Assembly (NCBI GenBank): GCA_965217935.1
Contig: OZ244581.1
Location: 1,364,001 to 1,428,000 of the forward strand
Source: JBBROS01 sp965217935
GTDB taxonomy: Bacteria; Pseudomonadota; Alphaproteobacteria; Acetobacterales; Acetobacteraceae
Direction: 5' to 3'
DNA length: 64,000 bases
In this document: in pieces, positions 16,843 through 25,082 of the stretch
Position numbering within the stretch: position 1 is the first letter of the stretch
Layout of the letters: every line of letters begins with the position of its first letter
Position numbers and translations under genes: made by a program
The notes under the pieces: generated by a model
What the model was told of the DNA's origin: nothing
The model's input: only the letters and a program-made list of their open reading frames with translations
The model's database searches: none

Positions 16843-19302
16843 CTATTCCGCCGGGACCAGGGTCTGATACGGCTCGGCCATATCGCTGTCCGGCGCCCGT
16901 TCGGCCCAAGGGTCCTCTTGCGCGAATTGCTGCGCGAACAGGAACCGGCCTTGCAGCACGGCGCGGTTCTCCGCGTCGTCCGCCACGCGCTCGCGCACCC
17001 AGGCAATGCCGCGGCGTTCCACCCAGGGGGCGGTCCGCTCCAGGTAGCGGGCGTCCTCGCGGTAGAGCTGCAGGAACGCGGCGCAGTATTCCAGCACCTG
17101 CGCCGGGGTCTCGACCTTGGCCAGCGGCTCGGTGCCGCGCAGGTGGATGCCGCCGTTGCCGCCGACGCTCAGCTCCCAGCCGCTATCGACCGCGATGACG
17201 CCGAAATCCTTGATGCTGGCCTCGGCGCAGTTGCGCGGGCAGCCGGAGACGGCGAGCTTGACCTTGTGCGGGAACCAGGAGCCCCAGGTCATGCGCTCCA
17301 ACGCCACGCCCATGCCGGTGCTGTCCTGCGTGCCGAAGCGGCACCACTCGGAGCCGACGCAGGTTTTGACCGTGCGCAGCGCCTTGCCGTAGGCGTGGCC
17401 CGAGACCATGCCGGCCGCGCCGAGATCTTTCCACACCGCCGGCAGGTCCTCACGCTTGACGCCCAGCAGGTCGATGCGCTGGCCGCCCGTCACCTTCACC
17501 GTCGGGATCGCGAACTTGTCCACCACGTCGGCGATGGCGCGCAGCTCGCGGCTGTTGGTAAGCCCGCCCCACATGCGCGGCACGACGGAGTAGGTGCCGT
17601 CCTTCTGGATGTTGGCGTGCATGCGCTCGTTGACGAAGCGGCTCTGGGCGCTGTCGACGTATTCGCCGGGCCAGGCGCAGAGCAGGAAGTAGTTCAGCGC
17701 CGGGCGGCAGACATGGCAGCCGTCGCCGGTGGCCCAGCCGAGCGTCTGCATCACGTCCGGGATGGTCTTGAGGTCCTGCGCCGCGATTTCGGCGCGAACG
17801 GCGTCGTGGCCGAGGCCGGTGCAGGCGCATATCGGCGTCTCGCCCACCGGCGCCTTGTAGCCGTCGCCGAGCGCCAGGCCGAGCAGGCTCTCGACCAGTC
17901 CGGTGCAACTGCCGCAGGAGGAGGAGGCCTTGGTGTGGGCGCGCACGGCGTCGAGGGTGGCAAGGCCCTTGCTGGCGATGGCGCCGAGGATCGCGCTTTT
18001 GCAAACGCCGTTGCAGCCGCAGATCTCGGCATCGTCGGCCAACGCGGTGACGGCGGCATCAGGGTCGATGCCGCTGGCGGCGTTGGCGAGGTCCTGGCCG
18101 AAGATCAGGTTGTCGCGCAAGGCCCCGAGCGGCTTGGCGTCGCGCAGCAGGTTGAAATACCAGTTGCCGTCCTTGGCGTCGCCGTAGAGCACGGCGCCGA
18201 CCAGCGTGTCGCCGCGCAGCACGAGGCGGCGGTAGACGCCGCGGGCCGGGTCACGGAACACGACCTCCTCCGTCGCGTCGTCGCCCGTCAGGTCGCCCGC
18301 GGAATACATGTCGATGCCGGTGACCTTGAGGCGGGTGCCGGTCACGCTGCTGCAATAGGCGGTCTCGGCCACGCCGGAGATGGCGTCGGCGCAGACCTTG
18401 GCCATGTCCCACAGCGGGGCGACGAGGCCGTAGGTCTGGCCGCGGTGCTCGACGCATTCGCCGACCGCGAAGACGGCCGGGTCGCTGGTCCGCATCTGGT
18501 CGTCGACCACGACGCCGCGCTTGCACTCGAGGCCGATGGCTCGGCCCAGGCCGGTGTTGGGACGGATGCCGACCGCCATCACCACCAGGTCGGCGGCGAG
18601 CATGGCGCCGTCAGCCAGCTCCACCCGCTCGACGCGGCCCCGGCCGTGCAGCGCCTTGGTGTTGGCGCCGGTCAGCACCGTCATGCCGCGGCGTTCCAGG
18701 TCAGCGCGGAGCATGTTGCCCGCCGTCACGTCGAGCTGACGCTCCATCAGCGTGGGCATCAGGTGGATGACGGTCACGTCCATGCCGTTGAGCGCCAGAC
18801 CGTTGGCCGCCTCCAGCCCGAGCAGGCCGCCGCCGATCACCACCGCGCGCCCGCCACGCCCGGCGGCCTCCAGCATGGCGTTGACGTCGGCCACGTCGCG
18901 GAAGGTGATGACGCCGGGCAGGTCGCGGCCCGGGACCGGGATGATGAACGGATCGGAGCCGGTGGCGATCAGCAGGGCGTCGTAGGGCCGCTTCGTGCCG
19001 CGCTCGCCCTCGACGACGCGGGCCTCGCGATCCACGTTGACGACGCGTTCGCCCGTGACCAGCTCGATGCCGTTCTGGTCGTACCACTCGTGGCCGTTGA
19101 TGACGATCTCGTCGAAGGTCTTCTCCTTCGCGAGCAATGGGCTGAGCATGATGCGGTTGTAGTTCGGGTGCGGCTCGGCGCCGAATACGGTGATGCCGAA
19201 TTTGTGCGGCGTGCGGGCAAGAATCTCCTCGACGGTCCGCATTCCGGCCATGCCGTTGCCGATGACGACGAGACGGAGGCGCCTGGGGGCGATCATGTTC
19301 AT
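16843..19302 (-). CDS. nirB: Assimilatory NAD(P)H nitrite reductase large subunit NirB
   Basis: The enzyme reduces nitrite to ammonium in the cytoplasm. I choose the ATG at 19302 (819 aa, MNMIAPRRLR). Upstream in-frame residues are not conserved-looking and the true FAD motif VVIGNGMAGMRTVEE follows directly. An NAD-binding loop lies near VIGGGLLGLEAANGLAL. Two BFD-like Fe-S segments (CGCNGVCKSAIL with SSCGSC; CACTGLGHD with GCHVC) come next. A siroheme/[4Fe-4S] domain has TCVGSEWCRFG and VSGCPRNCAEA, giving the four cluster cysteines. It heads the operon nirB-nirD-nasA-cobA-trpD2-like. Confidence 0.96.
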   Translation of the reverse strand: MNMIAPRRLRLVVIGNGMAGMRTVEEILARTPHKFGITVFGAEPHPNYNRIMLSPLLAKEKTFDEIVINGHEWYDQNGIELVTGERVVNVDREARVVEGERGTKRPYDALLIATGSDPFIIPVPGRDLPGVITFRDVADVNAMLEAAGRGGRAVVIGGGLLGLEAANGLALNGMDVTVIHLMPTLMERQLDVTAGNMLRADLERRGMTVLTGANTKALHGRGRVERVELADGAMLAADLVVMAVGIRPNTGLGRAIGLECKRGVVVDDQMRTSDPAVFAVGECVEHRGQTYGLVAPLWDMAKVCADAISGVAETAYCSSVTGTRLKVTGIDMYSAGDLTGDDATEEVVFRDPARGVYRRLVLRGDTLVGAVLYGDAKDGNWYFNLLRDAKPLGALRDNLIFGQDLANAASGIDPDAAVTALADDAEICGCNGVCKSAILGAIASKGLATLDAVRAHTKASSSCGSCTGLVESLLGLALGDGYKAPVGETPICACTGLGHDAVRAEIAAQDLKTIPDVMQTLGWATGDGCHVCRPALNYFLLCAWPGEYVDSAQSRFVNERMHANIQKDGTYSVVPRMWGGLTNSRELRAIADVVDKFAIPTVKVTGGQRIDLLGVKREDLPAVWKDLGAAGMVSGHAYGKALRTVKTCVGSEWCRFGTQDSTGMGVALERMTWGSWFPHKVKLAVSGCPRNCAEASIKDFGVIAVDSGWELSVGGNGGIHLRGTEPLAKVETPAQVLEYCAAFLQLYREDARYLERTAPWVERRGIAWVRERVADDAENRAVLQGRFLFAQQFAQEDPWAERAPDSDMAEPYQTLVPAE

Positions 19303-19612
19303 GGCTGGGCGCCCCGAGCGGCTCGAAGGATCGTCACGCAGGGTCGGCGCACTTGCGTCATGGATTTTGCTCCGCGCCGGTCGCTGCCGGGCTGCGCGAA
19401 CCGTCATTGGCTCGCCGGTCAGTGAACGTGGCCGCGATCCGGCCGGTCATCGCGCCAAGCCGCCGTTGGCAAAGCTTCGGAACCAGGCTCGACAGCCTAT
19501 GTTCGACCTAAAAAATAGCTATAGAACATGGAAAAAGCCAGCGGCTTCGCACTGCAGCATGCATGATTTTCTTGCTTTCGGCGCAACAAACGCGAACTAC
19601 ATGGGCAGTTGC
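19303..19612 (-). promoter_or_regulatory. Structured leader of the nirB operon, candidate NasT antitermination target
   Basis: This 310-bp gap separates nasS from nirB and holds no gene. Read on the nirB strand, it forms consecutive small hairpins. The first pairs AGGCT with AGCCT (19485-19498). The second pairs GCCAA with TTGGC around a 7-nt loop (19454-19470). The third pairs CGCGAT with ATCGCG (19434-19455). A short AAGCC/GGCTT stem followed by T residues lies further upstream (about 19525-19545). ANTAR proteins such as NasT bind paired hairpins in nas leader RNA. The match to the ANTAR hexaloop consensus is imperfect, so the site is inferred from context. Confidence 0.45.
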
Positions 19613-20629
19613 CTACATTTTCGGCAAGCCAGGTGCCGCCATTGCGTGCAAATCGGGCCGATACATGCTCGCGGCCCGCGCCTCCGCGTCGGGCGGAATG
19701 TCACGCCAGCGCGCCATCTCGCGCGCGAACCGGCGGGCGTCATCGGGGGCAGGCAGACCCGCTCCGCGGGCGGCGAATGCCGACTGATCGACGTCGTCCC
19801 CGCCGTTGCCCGGCAAGGAGGCTTGTATCAGATGAGCGGGCACGCCGACCCACTCGTCCCGCGCCAGCATGGCAGCGAGGCTCGCCGCCTCTTGTGGATC
19901 GTCGCACCGCAGCCCGGCCTGCCGCACTGCGCGCAGCAACTGCAGCAGCGCCTCCGGGTTCGCGTCCGACCAGGCGGCGCGGACAGCCAGGCATTTCTCG
20001 GGATGACCGGGCCAGATGGCCGAGGAGGCCGCGATCATGCGCCCGCTTCCGGCCTCCGCGGCGACCCCGCCCCACGGCGCACCGGCGCAGAACCCGTCGA
20101 TCTGCCCGGCGGCCAGTGCGGCGGGCATGTTGGCGGGGGGGATCACCGTAATGTCCGCCGTCATCGGATCGATCCCGCCTTGCTCAAGAAACAGGCGCAG
20201 CAACAGGTCATGCGTCGAGAACGCATGCACGACCGCTAACCGGAGCGGGCGGGCGTTGGGCATCGCGTCCCTGAGGCGGCCGGCGGCGATGGCCGGGTCC
20301 GGACGCCCGTCGGCCAGCACGGCCCGCGCCAGGCCGGTTGCGACGGTGACGGCGTTGCCGTTGCGGCTGATGCCGGCGGGCACGATGAGGTTGACGGGCG
20401 ACCCCCGCAATCCCAGGCGCATCGCGATCGCGAGCGGGGGCAGCATCACCGCGCCGTCGAGCAAGCCCCAGGCAAGCTTGTCGGCAACGTTCGCCCACGA
20501 CGGCTCGACGGCGATATGGACGGCCAAGCCCTCGGCCGCGAACAGGCCGGCGGTTTGGGCCAGGACGATCGGGGCGGCGTCGGTCAGGCGCACCATCCCG
20601 AGCCGTACTGGCCTCGGCTCAGCCGGCAT
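19613..20629 (-). CDS. nasS: NasS-like nitrate sensor (ABC substrate-binding homologue)
   Basis: The 338-aa protein is homologous to NrtA/CmpA-type nitrate-binding proteins but lacks a signal peptide or lipobox, so it is cytoplasmic. It has LGMVRLTDAAPIVLAQTAGL at the N-terminus and a CAGAPWGG ligand-loop segment near residue 185. In known systems NasS binds NasT and releases it when nitrate or nitrite is present. It overlaps the nasT stop by 11 bp, and the regulated nirB operon follows immediately. Confidence 0.88.
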   Translation of the reverse strand: MPAEPRPVRLGMVRLTDAAPIVLAQTAGLFAAEGLAVHIAVEPSWANVADKLAWGLLDGAVMLPPLAIAMRLGLRGSPVNLIVPAGISRNGNAVTVATGLARAVLADGRPDPAIAAGRLRDAMPNARPLRLAVVHAFSTHDLLLRLFLEQGGIDPMTADITVIPPANMPAALAAGQIDGFCAGAPWGGVAAEAGSGRMIAASSAIWPGHPEKCLAVRAAWSDANPEALLQLLRAVRQAGLRCDDPQEAASLAAMLARDEWVGVPAHLIQASLPGNGGDDVDQSAFAARGAGLPAPDDARRFAREMARWRDIPPDAEARAASMYRPDLHAMAAPGLPKM

Positions 20630-21188
20630 CGGGGCCTCGCAGCAGGTCGGCGGCGAGCTCGGCGATGCGGCGGCCGCGCTTCATCGCCTGCCGTTGCAGC
20701 CAGCGGTGCACGTCGGGTTCGGAGAAACGGCGGGTTCTGATCAGCATCGCCTTGGCCTGGTCTATGGTCGCCCGGTCCTGAAGCCCCGCTTCGGCCCGGC
20801 GCAAGTCCGCCTCAAGTTGGCTGAACCGGCGGAATATGGCGATCGCCGCCTGGATGATGGGCTTGACGTCCGGCAACTTGCTGCCGACCACGTTGTAGGA
20901 ACTGACGCCGGCGGCGATGGCCTCTTCCATGAAGGCCGGGTCATTCGCATCGATGAACATGACGATCGGCCGAGGGTCGTGCCGGGTCAGGTGGCGCAGG
21001 TCGTCGAGCGCGTCGCGGTCGGGCCGCTGCATATCGACGATGACGACCTCGGGAGCGTTGCGCGCGACGGCGGCGAGCAGCGTTTCGGCTTGGAAGGGCC
21101 GGACGATAGCGGTCGCTCCCGCGGAGAGCAGTGCGGCCTCGACGGCGGCATCGCGTTCAAGATCGCCGTCGGCGAGGAGAACGCGCAT
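20619..21188 (-). CDS. nasT: NasT, ANTAR-domain antitermination regulator
   Basis: The 189-aa protein has an N-terminal receiver-like domain (VLLADGDLERDAAVEAAL; Asp in VVIVDMQRPD). The C-terminal ANTAR RNA-binding domain covers about residues 125-182, with LQDRATIDQAKAMLIRTRRF and the AMKRGRRIAELAADLL helix. NasT binds nas leader RNA and prevents premature termination when NasS lets go of it. The order nasT-nasS-leader-nirB supports this role. Confidence 0.92.
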   Translation of the reverse strand: MRVLLADGDLERDAAVEAALLSAGATAIVRPFQAETLLAAVARNAPEVVIVDMQRPDRDALDDLRHLTRHDPRPIVMFIDANDPAFMEEAIAAGVSSYNVVGSKLPDVKPIIQAAIAIFRRFSQLEADLRRAEAGLQDRATIDQAKAMLIRTRRFSEPDVHRWLQRQAMKRGRRIAELAADLLRGPDAG

Positions 21189-21264
21189 GGGCGGCCGGTA
21201 TCCGTTTGGTCACGGCGGCTGCGCTGCAATGCTCGTGCCAATCACAAATTTTCCTAACCGTAGC

Positions 21265-21293
21265 CTTGAACGCGGGCCACCGAAATGCCATCT
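21265..21293 (+). promoter_or_regulatory. Sigma-32-type heat-shock promoter of hsp20
   Basis: A -35 CTTGAA lies at 21265-21270 and a -10 CCATCT at 21288-21293, separated by 17 bp. These fit the alphaproteobacterial RpoH consensus (CTTGAx and CyTATxT / CCxATxT) well. The predicted start near 21300 would place the whole ROSE-like leader in the transcript. Confidence 0.72.
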
Positions 21294-21299
21294 CGGCGT

Positions 21300-21392
21300 T
21301 GTTCGAGGCGCCCAACCGGGGCTTCGGAGCCTAATCAGGACCGGCCCATCGGGCGGTCCGTCTCCTAGACCTTGCTTTTTGGAGGTTTTTCC
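21300..21392 (+). promoter_or_regulatory. ROSE-type RNA thermometer in the hsp20 leader
   Basis: The last hairpin pairs ACCTTGC (21369-21375) with GGAGGT (21381-21386) around a T5 loop, leaving G21374 bulged. It therefore hides the Shine-Dalgarno GGAGG. This is the conserved U-U-G-C-U anti-SD arrangement of ROSE elements upstream of small heat-shock genes in alphaproteobacteria. Two further hairpins precede it: GGCT/AGCC with a TCGG loop, and GGACC-GCCC/GGGC-GGTCC (21338-21359). Confidence 0.85.
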
Positions 21393-21863
21393 ATGACGTA
21401 TGATCTATCCCCTCTGTTCCGCACTGCGATCGGCTTTGACCGCCTGGCGCGTTTAATGGACACCGCGCAGCAGTCCACGGCCGTGGCGGCCTATCCGCCT
21501 TATAACATTGAGCGCACCGGCGACGACGCTTACCGGCTGACTATGGCCGTTGCAGGCTTCGGCAACGATGACCTTGATATCGTGGTCAAGGAAAACACGC
21601 TCGTGATCACTGGACGCGTGAAGGACGAGGCGCAGAAAGGCGAGCTTCTATACCGCGGCATCGCGGGACGCGCCTTCGAACGCCGTTTCGTGCTTGCCGA
21701 TCACATCCAGGTTGCCGGGGCTGATTTGCAGAACGGTTTGCTTCACGTTGGTTTGAAGCGAGTTGTGCCGGAGGCTCTGAAGCCGCGCCGGGTTGAGATC
21801 GGGTCCGCCAGCGCGCCGATGGTGATCGCCAACGACGCCGAAACTGAAGCGAAAGCTGCCTGA
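21393..21863 (+). CDS. Small heat-shock protein Hsp20 (IbpA-like)
   Basis: The 156-aa chaperone starts at the ATG at 21393, seven bases after GGAGG. A longer in-frame start at 21372 would lie inside the thermometer hairpin. The alpha-crystallin domain spans about residues 33-130, with YPPYNIERTGDDAYRLTMAV and a GLLHVGLKRVVPE end block. It holds unfolded proteins during heat stress. It is preceded by a sigma-32 promoter and a ROSE element and followed by a strong terminator. Confidence 0.95.
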   Translation: MTYDLSPLFRTAIGFDRLARLMDTAQQSTAVAAYPPYNIERTGDDAYRLTMAVAGFGNDDLDIVVKENTLVITGRVKDEAQKGELLYRGIAGRAFERRFVLADHIQVAGADLQNGLLHVGLKRVVPEALKPRRVEIGSASAPMVIANDAETEAKAA

Positions 21864-21884
21864 TCCGGCCTTGAAGCAGGACGA

Positions 21885-21910
21885 GGGGGCCGGGACCGTC
21901 CGGCCCCCTT
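21885..21910. terminator. Bidirectional terminator between hsp20 and the DUF1192 gene
   Basis: Perfect 9-bp arms GGGGGCCGG (21885-21893) and CCGGCCCCC (21900-21908) enclose a 6-nt loop. They lie between two converging genes, 22 bp after the hsp20 stop. Confidence 0.75.
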
Positions 21911-21917
21911 GATGTCT

Positions 21918-22121
21918 TTACCGAACCTGGAATACGCTTTCAGCCGCGCTCCGATGCCCATCCTTGCGGGCGATCTCTGCCTCGGCGCGGGCGACCTCGG
22001 CTCGCAGCCCTTCGATGTAAGCCCGGAGTTCGGCCACGCCGAGGCGCTCCAACGGCAAGGCCGCCATCGCCGGTGCCCGCCGAGGCGCGTCGTCTTCAAC
22101 CAGCATTCCGCGCTCCCTCAT
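21918..22121 (-). CDS. DUF1192 family small protein
   Basis: The 67-aa protein carries an acidic N-terminus with DDAPRR, then LGVAELRAYIEGLRAEVARAEAEIARKDGHRSAAE. That is the DUF1192 pattern: a short coiled-coil followed by a K-x-x-x-x-x-A tail. Its role is unknown, and these proteins are found mostly in alphaproteobacteria. Initiation could also be at the ATG five codons in (MLVEDDA). Confidence 0.8.
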   Translation of the reverse strand: MRERGMLVEDDAPRRAPAMAALPLERLGVAELRAYIEGLRAEVARAEAEIARKDGHRSAAESVFQVR

Positions 22122-22258
22122 CTTTCCGCCTGACCGCGGCGCCGATGCACCCTTGCTCTTGACCCGCGGTCATTGCCGATCTCATATCCGCTCCACGATC
22201 TTTAATCCAACGCGCCTCTGCCGGCCCTTCGCCTGACGCGGAGCCAGGACTTGATAGT

Positions 22259-22840
22259 ATGACACTCCCCCTGATGCCGAAAGCCACCGCTGTCTGGCTT
22301 ATCGAGAAGACTGCCCTGACCTTCACGCAGATTGCCGATTTTTGCGGAATGCATCCCTTGGAAGTCCAGGCCATCGCCGATGGCGAAGTCGCCCAGGGCA
22401 TCGTCGGCTACGATCCCGTGGCCAACGCCCAGGTGACCACGGACGAGATCAAGCGGTGCGAAGCCGACCCTGCCGGCCGGTTGAAGCTGATCCCGGCGAG
22501 CAATCCGATCAGCAAGCGCGGCAAAGGCGCACGATATACCCCGGTGGCCAAGCGCAACGACCGGCCCGACGCCATCGCCTTCGTGCTGCGCAACTTCCCG
22601 CAACTCAGCGAGGCGCAGGTGACGAAGCTGCTGGGCACGACGAAGGAGACGATCCAGAAGGTTCGGGACCGGAGCCATTGGAACAGCGCGAACATCAAGC
22701 CGCGCGATCCGGTCATCTTGGGCCTTTGCAGCCAGTCCGACCTGAATGGGATGGTGAGCGCCGCGAACGACCGCCTGTTGCGCGAGGGTCAATCAGTTCC
22801 TGTTCCGCCCCCGTTGGAAACCGAGGAGGCGGCGGCTTAG
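22259..22840 (+). CDS. trcR: TrcR-like cell-cycle transcriptional regulator (DUF1013)
   Basis: The 193-aa protein matches the DUF1013 family. It opens with LMPKATAVWLIEKTALTFTQ and contains helix-turn-helix-like segments (QIADFCGMHPLEVQAIADGE and LSEAQVTKLLGTTKETIQKV). TrcR interacts with RNA polymerase at cell-cycle promoters in other alphaproteobacteria. It is monocistronic here. Confidence 0.9.
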   Translation: MTLPLMPKATAVWLIEKTALTFTQIADFCGMHPLEVQAIADGEVAQGIVGYDPVANAQVTTDEIKRCEADPAGRLKLIPASNPISKRGKGARYTPVAKRNDRPDAIAFVLRNFPQLSEAQVTKLLGTTKETIQKVRDRSHWNSANIKPRDPVILGLCSQSDLNGMVSAANDRLLREGQSVPVPPPLETEEAAA

Positions 22841-22863
22841 CCCCTCCTCCGCCGCTCGCGCGT

Positions 22864-23031
22864 CTATCGGCTGCGCAGCCGCTCGATCTCTTCCTTGAGT
22901 TGCAACTTCTCGACTTTCAGTCGCGAAAGAGCGTCGGCGTCGGGCCGCGGCCGGTGGTCCTCGTCAAGGATCTGATCCTCAAGCATGGCGTGTCGGCCCT
23001 TCAGACTCTCGATCCGGGACTGCAAGTTCAT
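22864..23031 (-). CDS. DUF465 (YdcH-like) small coiled-coil protein
   Basis: The 55-aa protein starts at the ATG at 23031 (MNLQSRIESLKGRHAMLED). It shows the DUF465 pattern: an ordered alpha-helical hairpin ending LSRLKVEKLQLKEEIERLRS. Function is unknown. A longer frame upstream is not conserved. A second DUF465 gene lies 137 bp away on the other strand. Confidence 0.82.
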   Translation of the reverse strand: MNLQSRIESLKGRHAMLEDQILDEDHRPRPDADALSRLKVEKLQLKEEIERLRSR

Positions 23032-23168
23032 GGTGCCTCCTCTCGGTTGAGCGACGCGGCCACGATAGCCGCGTAACCTGATCGTAACGCCGACGCACCT
23101 CGAATTGCCACCGCAATCATCCGGGAGCACTGGTGACGTTTTCGCGCGCGGCATGGTAAGATGCCGCG

Positions 23169-23369
23169 ATGTTGACAGACCGCGACTCGCTGCTGCGCCA
23201 ACTCCATGAACTTCGCAGCGAGCACCGCGACCTGGACACGGTGATCGCCCGCCTAGCTGAGTCGGGCACGGACCAGTTGCACCTGCAGCGCCTGAAAAAG
23301 CGCAAGCTGCTGCTGAAGGATGAGGTGTCCTGGCTTGAGAGCCGGCTCATCCCGGACAACATCGCTTGA
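23169..23369 (+). CDS. DUF465 (YdcH-like) small coiled-coil protein
   Basis: The 66-aa protein contains LRSEHRDLDTVIARLAE and LQRLKKRKLLLKDEVSWLES, the core of DUF465. Its stop overlaps the TTG start of purE (TTGA), so translation of purE is probably coupled to it. Association of a DUF465 gene with purEK is common in alphaproteobacteria. Confidence 0.85.
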   Translation: MLTDRDSLLRQLHELRSEHRDLDTVIARLAESGTDQLHLQRLKKRKLLLKDEVSWLESRLIPDNIA

Positions 23370-23863
23370 CCACAGCCGATGCGCCGCTCGTCGGCATCAT
23401 CATGGGCAGCGAGTCGGATTGGGACACCATGAGCCATGCCGCGGACACGCTCGGCTGCCTTGAGGTCGCGCACGAAGTCCGCATCGTTTCCGCGCATCGC
23501 ACGCCCGACCGCCTTGCAACCTATGCGCGGGAGGCGAAGGGGCGCGGCCTGCGGGTCATCGTCGCCGGGGCCGGCGGGGCCGCGCACCTGCCAGGCATGT
23601 GCGCGGCCTGGACCTCGCTGCCGGTGTTGGGCGTGCCTGTCGAGAGCAACGCATTGAAGGGAATGGACAGCCTGCTCAGCATCGTGCAGATGCCGGCAGG
23701 CGTTCCGGTCGGCGCCTTGGCGATCGGGCGGGCGGGGGCGGTCAATGCCGGGCTGCTGGCGGCGGCGATCCTGGCCACGACAAACGACGAGGTCGCGGCC
23801 CGGCTCGATGCCTGGCGCGCGGCGCAGACGGCTGCGGTGGCAGAGGCGCCGGCGCGGCCTTGA
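23366..23863 (+). CDS. purE: N5-carboxyaminoimidazole ribonucleotide mutase PurE
   Basis: The 165-aa enzyme carries out a purine biosynthesis step converting N5-CAIR to CAIR. The active-site GIIMGSESDWDTM lies at residues 10-22, SAHRTPDRL at about 44-52 and AGGAAHLPGM at about 71-80. It uses a TTG start that overlaps the preceding stop. Its own stop overlaps the TTG start of purK. Confidence 0.95.
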   Translation: MTTADAPLVGIIMGSESDWDTMSHAADTLGCLEVAHEVRIVSAHRTPDRLATYAREAKGRGLRVIVAGAGGAAHLPGMCAAWTSLPVLGVPVESNALKGMDSLLSIVQMPAGVPVGALAIGRAGAVNAGLLAAAILATTNDEVAARLDAWRAAQTAAVAEAPARP

Positions 23864-24990
23864 GCGCGCTTCCCCCGAACGCCACCATCGGCATCATCGG
23901 CGGCGGGCAGCTCGGCCGCATGTCCGCGATTGCCGCGGCCAGGCTCGGCTATCGGTGCCACATCCTCACGCCCGAGCCGGATAGCCCGGCGGCGCAAGTC
24001 TCGGCGGCATCGACCCTGGCGGACTACGAGGACGCGGACGCGCTGCGGCGTTTCGCCGAGGCGGCCGACGTCATCACCTTCGAGTTCGAGAACGTCAGCG
24101 CCGAGGGTCTCGACCTGCTGCAATCCCTGCGGCCAGTCCGCCCGGCGCCCTCGGTGCTGCGCATCAGCCAGGACCGGATCGCGGAGAAATCATTCCTGCG
24201 CGAAGCCGGCGTGCCCACGGCCCCGTGGCGGCCCGTGGACAGCCTCGGCGCCCTGCACGCGGCGGCCGACGCCATCGGATTGCCCGGCGTGCTCAAGACC
24301 ACCCGGCTCGGCTACGACGGCAAGGGCCAGGCGCTGCTGCGCCGCGAGGACGATTTCGCCCCGGCCTGGGACGCGCTGCATCCCCGCCCGCTGATCCTGG
24401 AAGGCTTCATCGACTACGCCTGCGAGATCAGCGTCATCGTAGCCCGCGGCGCGGACGGCGGCGGCTCGCTGTTCGACGCGGCCGAGAACCGGCACCGCGA
24501 CGGCATCCTCGATCTCACGCTGGCGCCGGCCCGCGTCGCGCCGGGGACGGCCGCGGAGGCGGCGCGGGTGGCGTGGCGGGTGGCGGAGTCGCTCGGCCTC
24601 GTCGGCCTGCTGGCGGTGGAGATGTTCGTGGACCGGGGCGGCCGGGTGCTGGTGAACGAGATCGCGCCGCGCCCGCATAATTCCGGGCACTGGACCATCG
24701 AGGCCTGTCCTGCCAGCCAGTTCGAGCTGCACGTCCGCGCCATAGCCGGGTTGCCGCTGCCGCCGGGAATGCGGCACGCGGATGCGGTGATGAAGAACCT
24801 GGTCGGACCCGCGGAGACGGCCCTTTGGCCCGCGATCGTGGCGACGCCGGGCTTGATCCCGCATCTGTACGGCAAGTCGGAGGCGCGGCCCGGGCGCAAG
24901 ATGGGCCACGTGACGCGGCTGTTCCCGCGGGGAGCGCTGCCGGACGATGCGGGGGTGAATGCGGCGCTAGGGTGCGCGGCGCCCCGGTAG
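23860..24990 (+). CDS. purK: N5-carboxyaminoimidazole ribonucleotide synthase PurK
   Basis: This ATP-grasp enzyme carboxylates AIR. I set the start at TTG 23860, overlapping the purE stop (TTGA). That gives 376 aa beginning just before TIGIIGGGQLGRMSAIAA, the family N-terminus. A reading frame extending further upstream lies inside purE. Later landmarks are GVLKTTRLGYDGKGQ, the VEMFVDRGGRVLVNE metal-binding loop and IAPRPHNSGHWT. Confidence 0.95.
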   Translation: MSALPPNATIGIIGGGQLGRMSAIAAARLGYRCHILTPEPDSPAAQVSAASTLADYEDADALRRFAEAADVITFEFENVSAEGLDLLQSLRPVRPAPSVLRISQDRIAEKSFLREAGVPTAPWRPVDSLGALHAAADAIGLPGVLKTTRLGYDGKGQALLRREDDFAPAWDALHPRPLILEGFIDYACEISVIVARGADGGGSLFDAAENRHRDGILDLTLAPARVAPGTAAEAARVAWRVAESLGLVGLLAVEMFVDRGGRVLVNEIAPRPHNSGHWTIEACPASQFELHVRAIAGLPLPPGMRHADAVMKNLVGPAETALWPAIVATPGLIPHLYGKSEARPGRKMGHVTRLFPRGALPDDAGVNAALGCAAPR

Positions 24991-25033
24991 CTTGCGGCGC
25001 ATACGCGCCGGTGCGATTGTCGGCCCACGAGTT

Positions 25034-25069
25034 GCGATACGACTAGCGATACGACTAGCGATACGAGTT
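25034..25069 (+). repeat. Three tandem 12-bp repeats upstream of icd
   Basis: Two exact copies of GCGATACGACTA (25034-25045 and 25046-25057) are followed by GCGATACGAGTT (25058-25069). The array ends 13 bp before the icd start, right at its ribosome-binding region. Confidence 0.85.
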
Positions 25070-25082
25070 GCGAGAGGATGGC

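Noticed and set aside
14540..16867. 775-codon plus-strand open frame
   Set aside because: It is antisense to nasA and nirD, which show full catalytic motifs.
16483..19425. 980-codon plus-strand open frame
   Set aside because: It is antisense to nirB, has no recognisable motif and is extremely His/Ala/Gly/Arg-rich.
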